Below are positions 63,536 through 64,000 of a stretch of 64,000 nt of DNA, in pieces; position 1 is the stretch's first letter, and every line of letters begins with the position of its first letter. The notes below the pieces were generated by a model. That model made no database searches, was not told the origin of the DNA, and worked only from the letters and a program-made list of their open reading frames with translations. The stretch is from Tetracentron sinense (taxonomy: Eukaryota; Streptophyta; Magnoliopsida; Trochodendrales; Trochodendraceae), in NCBI GenBank assembly GCA_015143295.1, contig CM026554.1, positions 57,561,301 to 57,625,300 on the forward strand. The letters are read 5' to 3'. Both the position numbers and the translations under genes were made by a program.

Positions 63536-64000
63536 TGTGAACATGAGATTTTTCCGACCCACTTTCACAATGGTTGTTTGACTTGGGAGTCGCCACCTAT
63601 TCATTTTTAGGGATAGGTCTCGAGATTGGATTTAAGGGTAATGATTTCGATTAGAGTTAGGGTAAGCGGTTCGATTAAGTTTCGGGGAAGGTGTTAGGTA
63701 CCCTAAGACCCCTATTTTATAATGGTTACCGACTCCCTAAATTTAAACCAAATTAAAGTCAATATTAATGAAAATGCCTAAGTAATTAAAGTACGCTAAT
63801 CCAAGAAAAAGATAAAGCTAGCTAGGGTCGAACCCGGATAGGGTTGCCTACATACTCACAAGGTGAGATCAGACCGAGCGTAGTTCTGGCACATAGGCTC
63901 GTGCTAAGGCTAGGGGGTATGTGTGTGTGCATAAGGGTGACTTAGGGGTTAGCCCGAGGGCCAGGGTTGATTGACCGGGGAGGTCAAGTGCATAAGTATT

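Larger units (their letters stand above)
53548..64000 (-). mobile_element. Gag-only Ty3/Gypsy fossil, runs past the window edge
   Basis: Minus-oriented element. The 3' LTR is 53548-55648 (2101 bp) and the 5' LTR starts at 63536 and leaves the window at 64000. The LTRs share TTTTTCCGACCCACTTTCAC, then GGTTGTTTGACTTGGGAGTC at their starts. AAAGAGGGGCAGC beside the 3' LTR is the polypurine tract. The only coding domain is gag (pieces at 62540-62169 and 59760-58798). Reverse transcriptase, RNase H and integrase were not found, so it fits the TR-GAG class, non-autonomous or a deletion derivative. It is split by a solo LTR and broken at several places. The two LTRs differ noticeably but align easily, so it is of intermediate age. 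Confidence 0.82.

Overview
The window is nuclear DNA of a flowering plant. The evidence is spliced GT-AG genes, plant transposon families (a MULE, hAT-type MITEs, Ty1/Copia and Ty3/Gypsy elements, L1 and RTE LINEs, a SINE, a Helitron) and one host gene of the plant DUF1350 family. It is mostly accessory DNA: one intact host gene plus layers of insertions. No rRNA, tRNA gene or CRISPR array was seen.

Positions 703-9613 are one 8.9-kb Mutator-like element of the type that carries a ULP1-like protease (Kaonashi/CUMULE-like). Its terminal inverted repeats are about 150-170 bp. A MURA-type transposase reads rightward from the left end (1262-4309) and a DUF1985 plus ULP1 protease gene reads leftward from the right end (9111-5085), the convergent layout known from MuDR. 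Both genes are broken by stops and by MITE insertions. Palindromic TCTCGAATTCGAGA arrays lie near both ends and between the genes. To its right is a 0.94-kb inverted-repeat element that seems to hold a captured gene fragment (10141-11082), then more MITEs.

The minus strand from 46942 down to 12986 holds one host gene. Ten exons with GT-AG junctions and compatible phases give an uninterrupted 447-codon reading frame for a predicted plastid-targeted DUF1350 (alpha/beta-hydrolase-like) protein with a GHSLG nucleophile motif. The coding sequence is 1.34 kb, but the gene spans 34 kb because introns 1, 3 and 6 (10.4, 5.2 and 13.6 kb) are full of transposons. Intron 6 holds two Copia fossils; one carries at least five insertions, two of which carry insertions of their own. 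Intron 3 holds a Copia fossil with two LTRs. Intron 1 holds two solo LTRs, an RTE LINE tail, an L1 LINE split by one of the solo LTRs, and AT-rich and duplicated repeats.

Upstream of the host gene (47000-51800) are a 21-base poly-G tract, a 389-bp Helitron, a 1.4-kb inverted-repeat element with an internal tandem array and a SINE inside it, a palindromic MITE and a composite MITE. From 51871 to the right edge lies Ty3/Gypsy material: part of one LTR, then a gag-only element in minus orientation (53548 to beyond 64000) with two satellite-like internal arrays and a solo LTR of its own family inserted backwards into gag.
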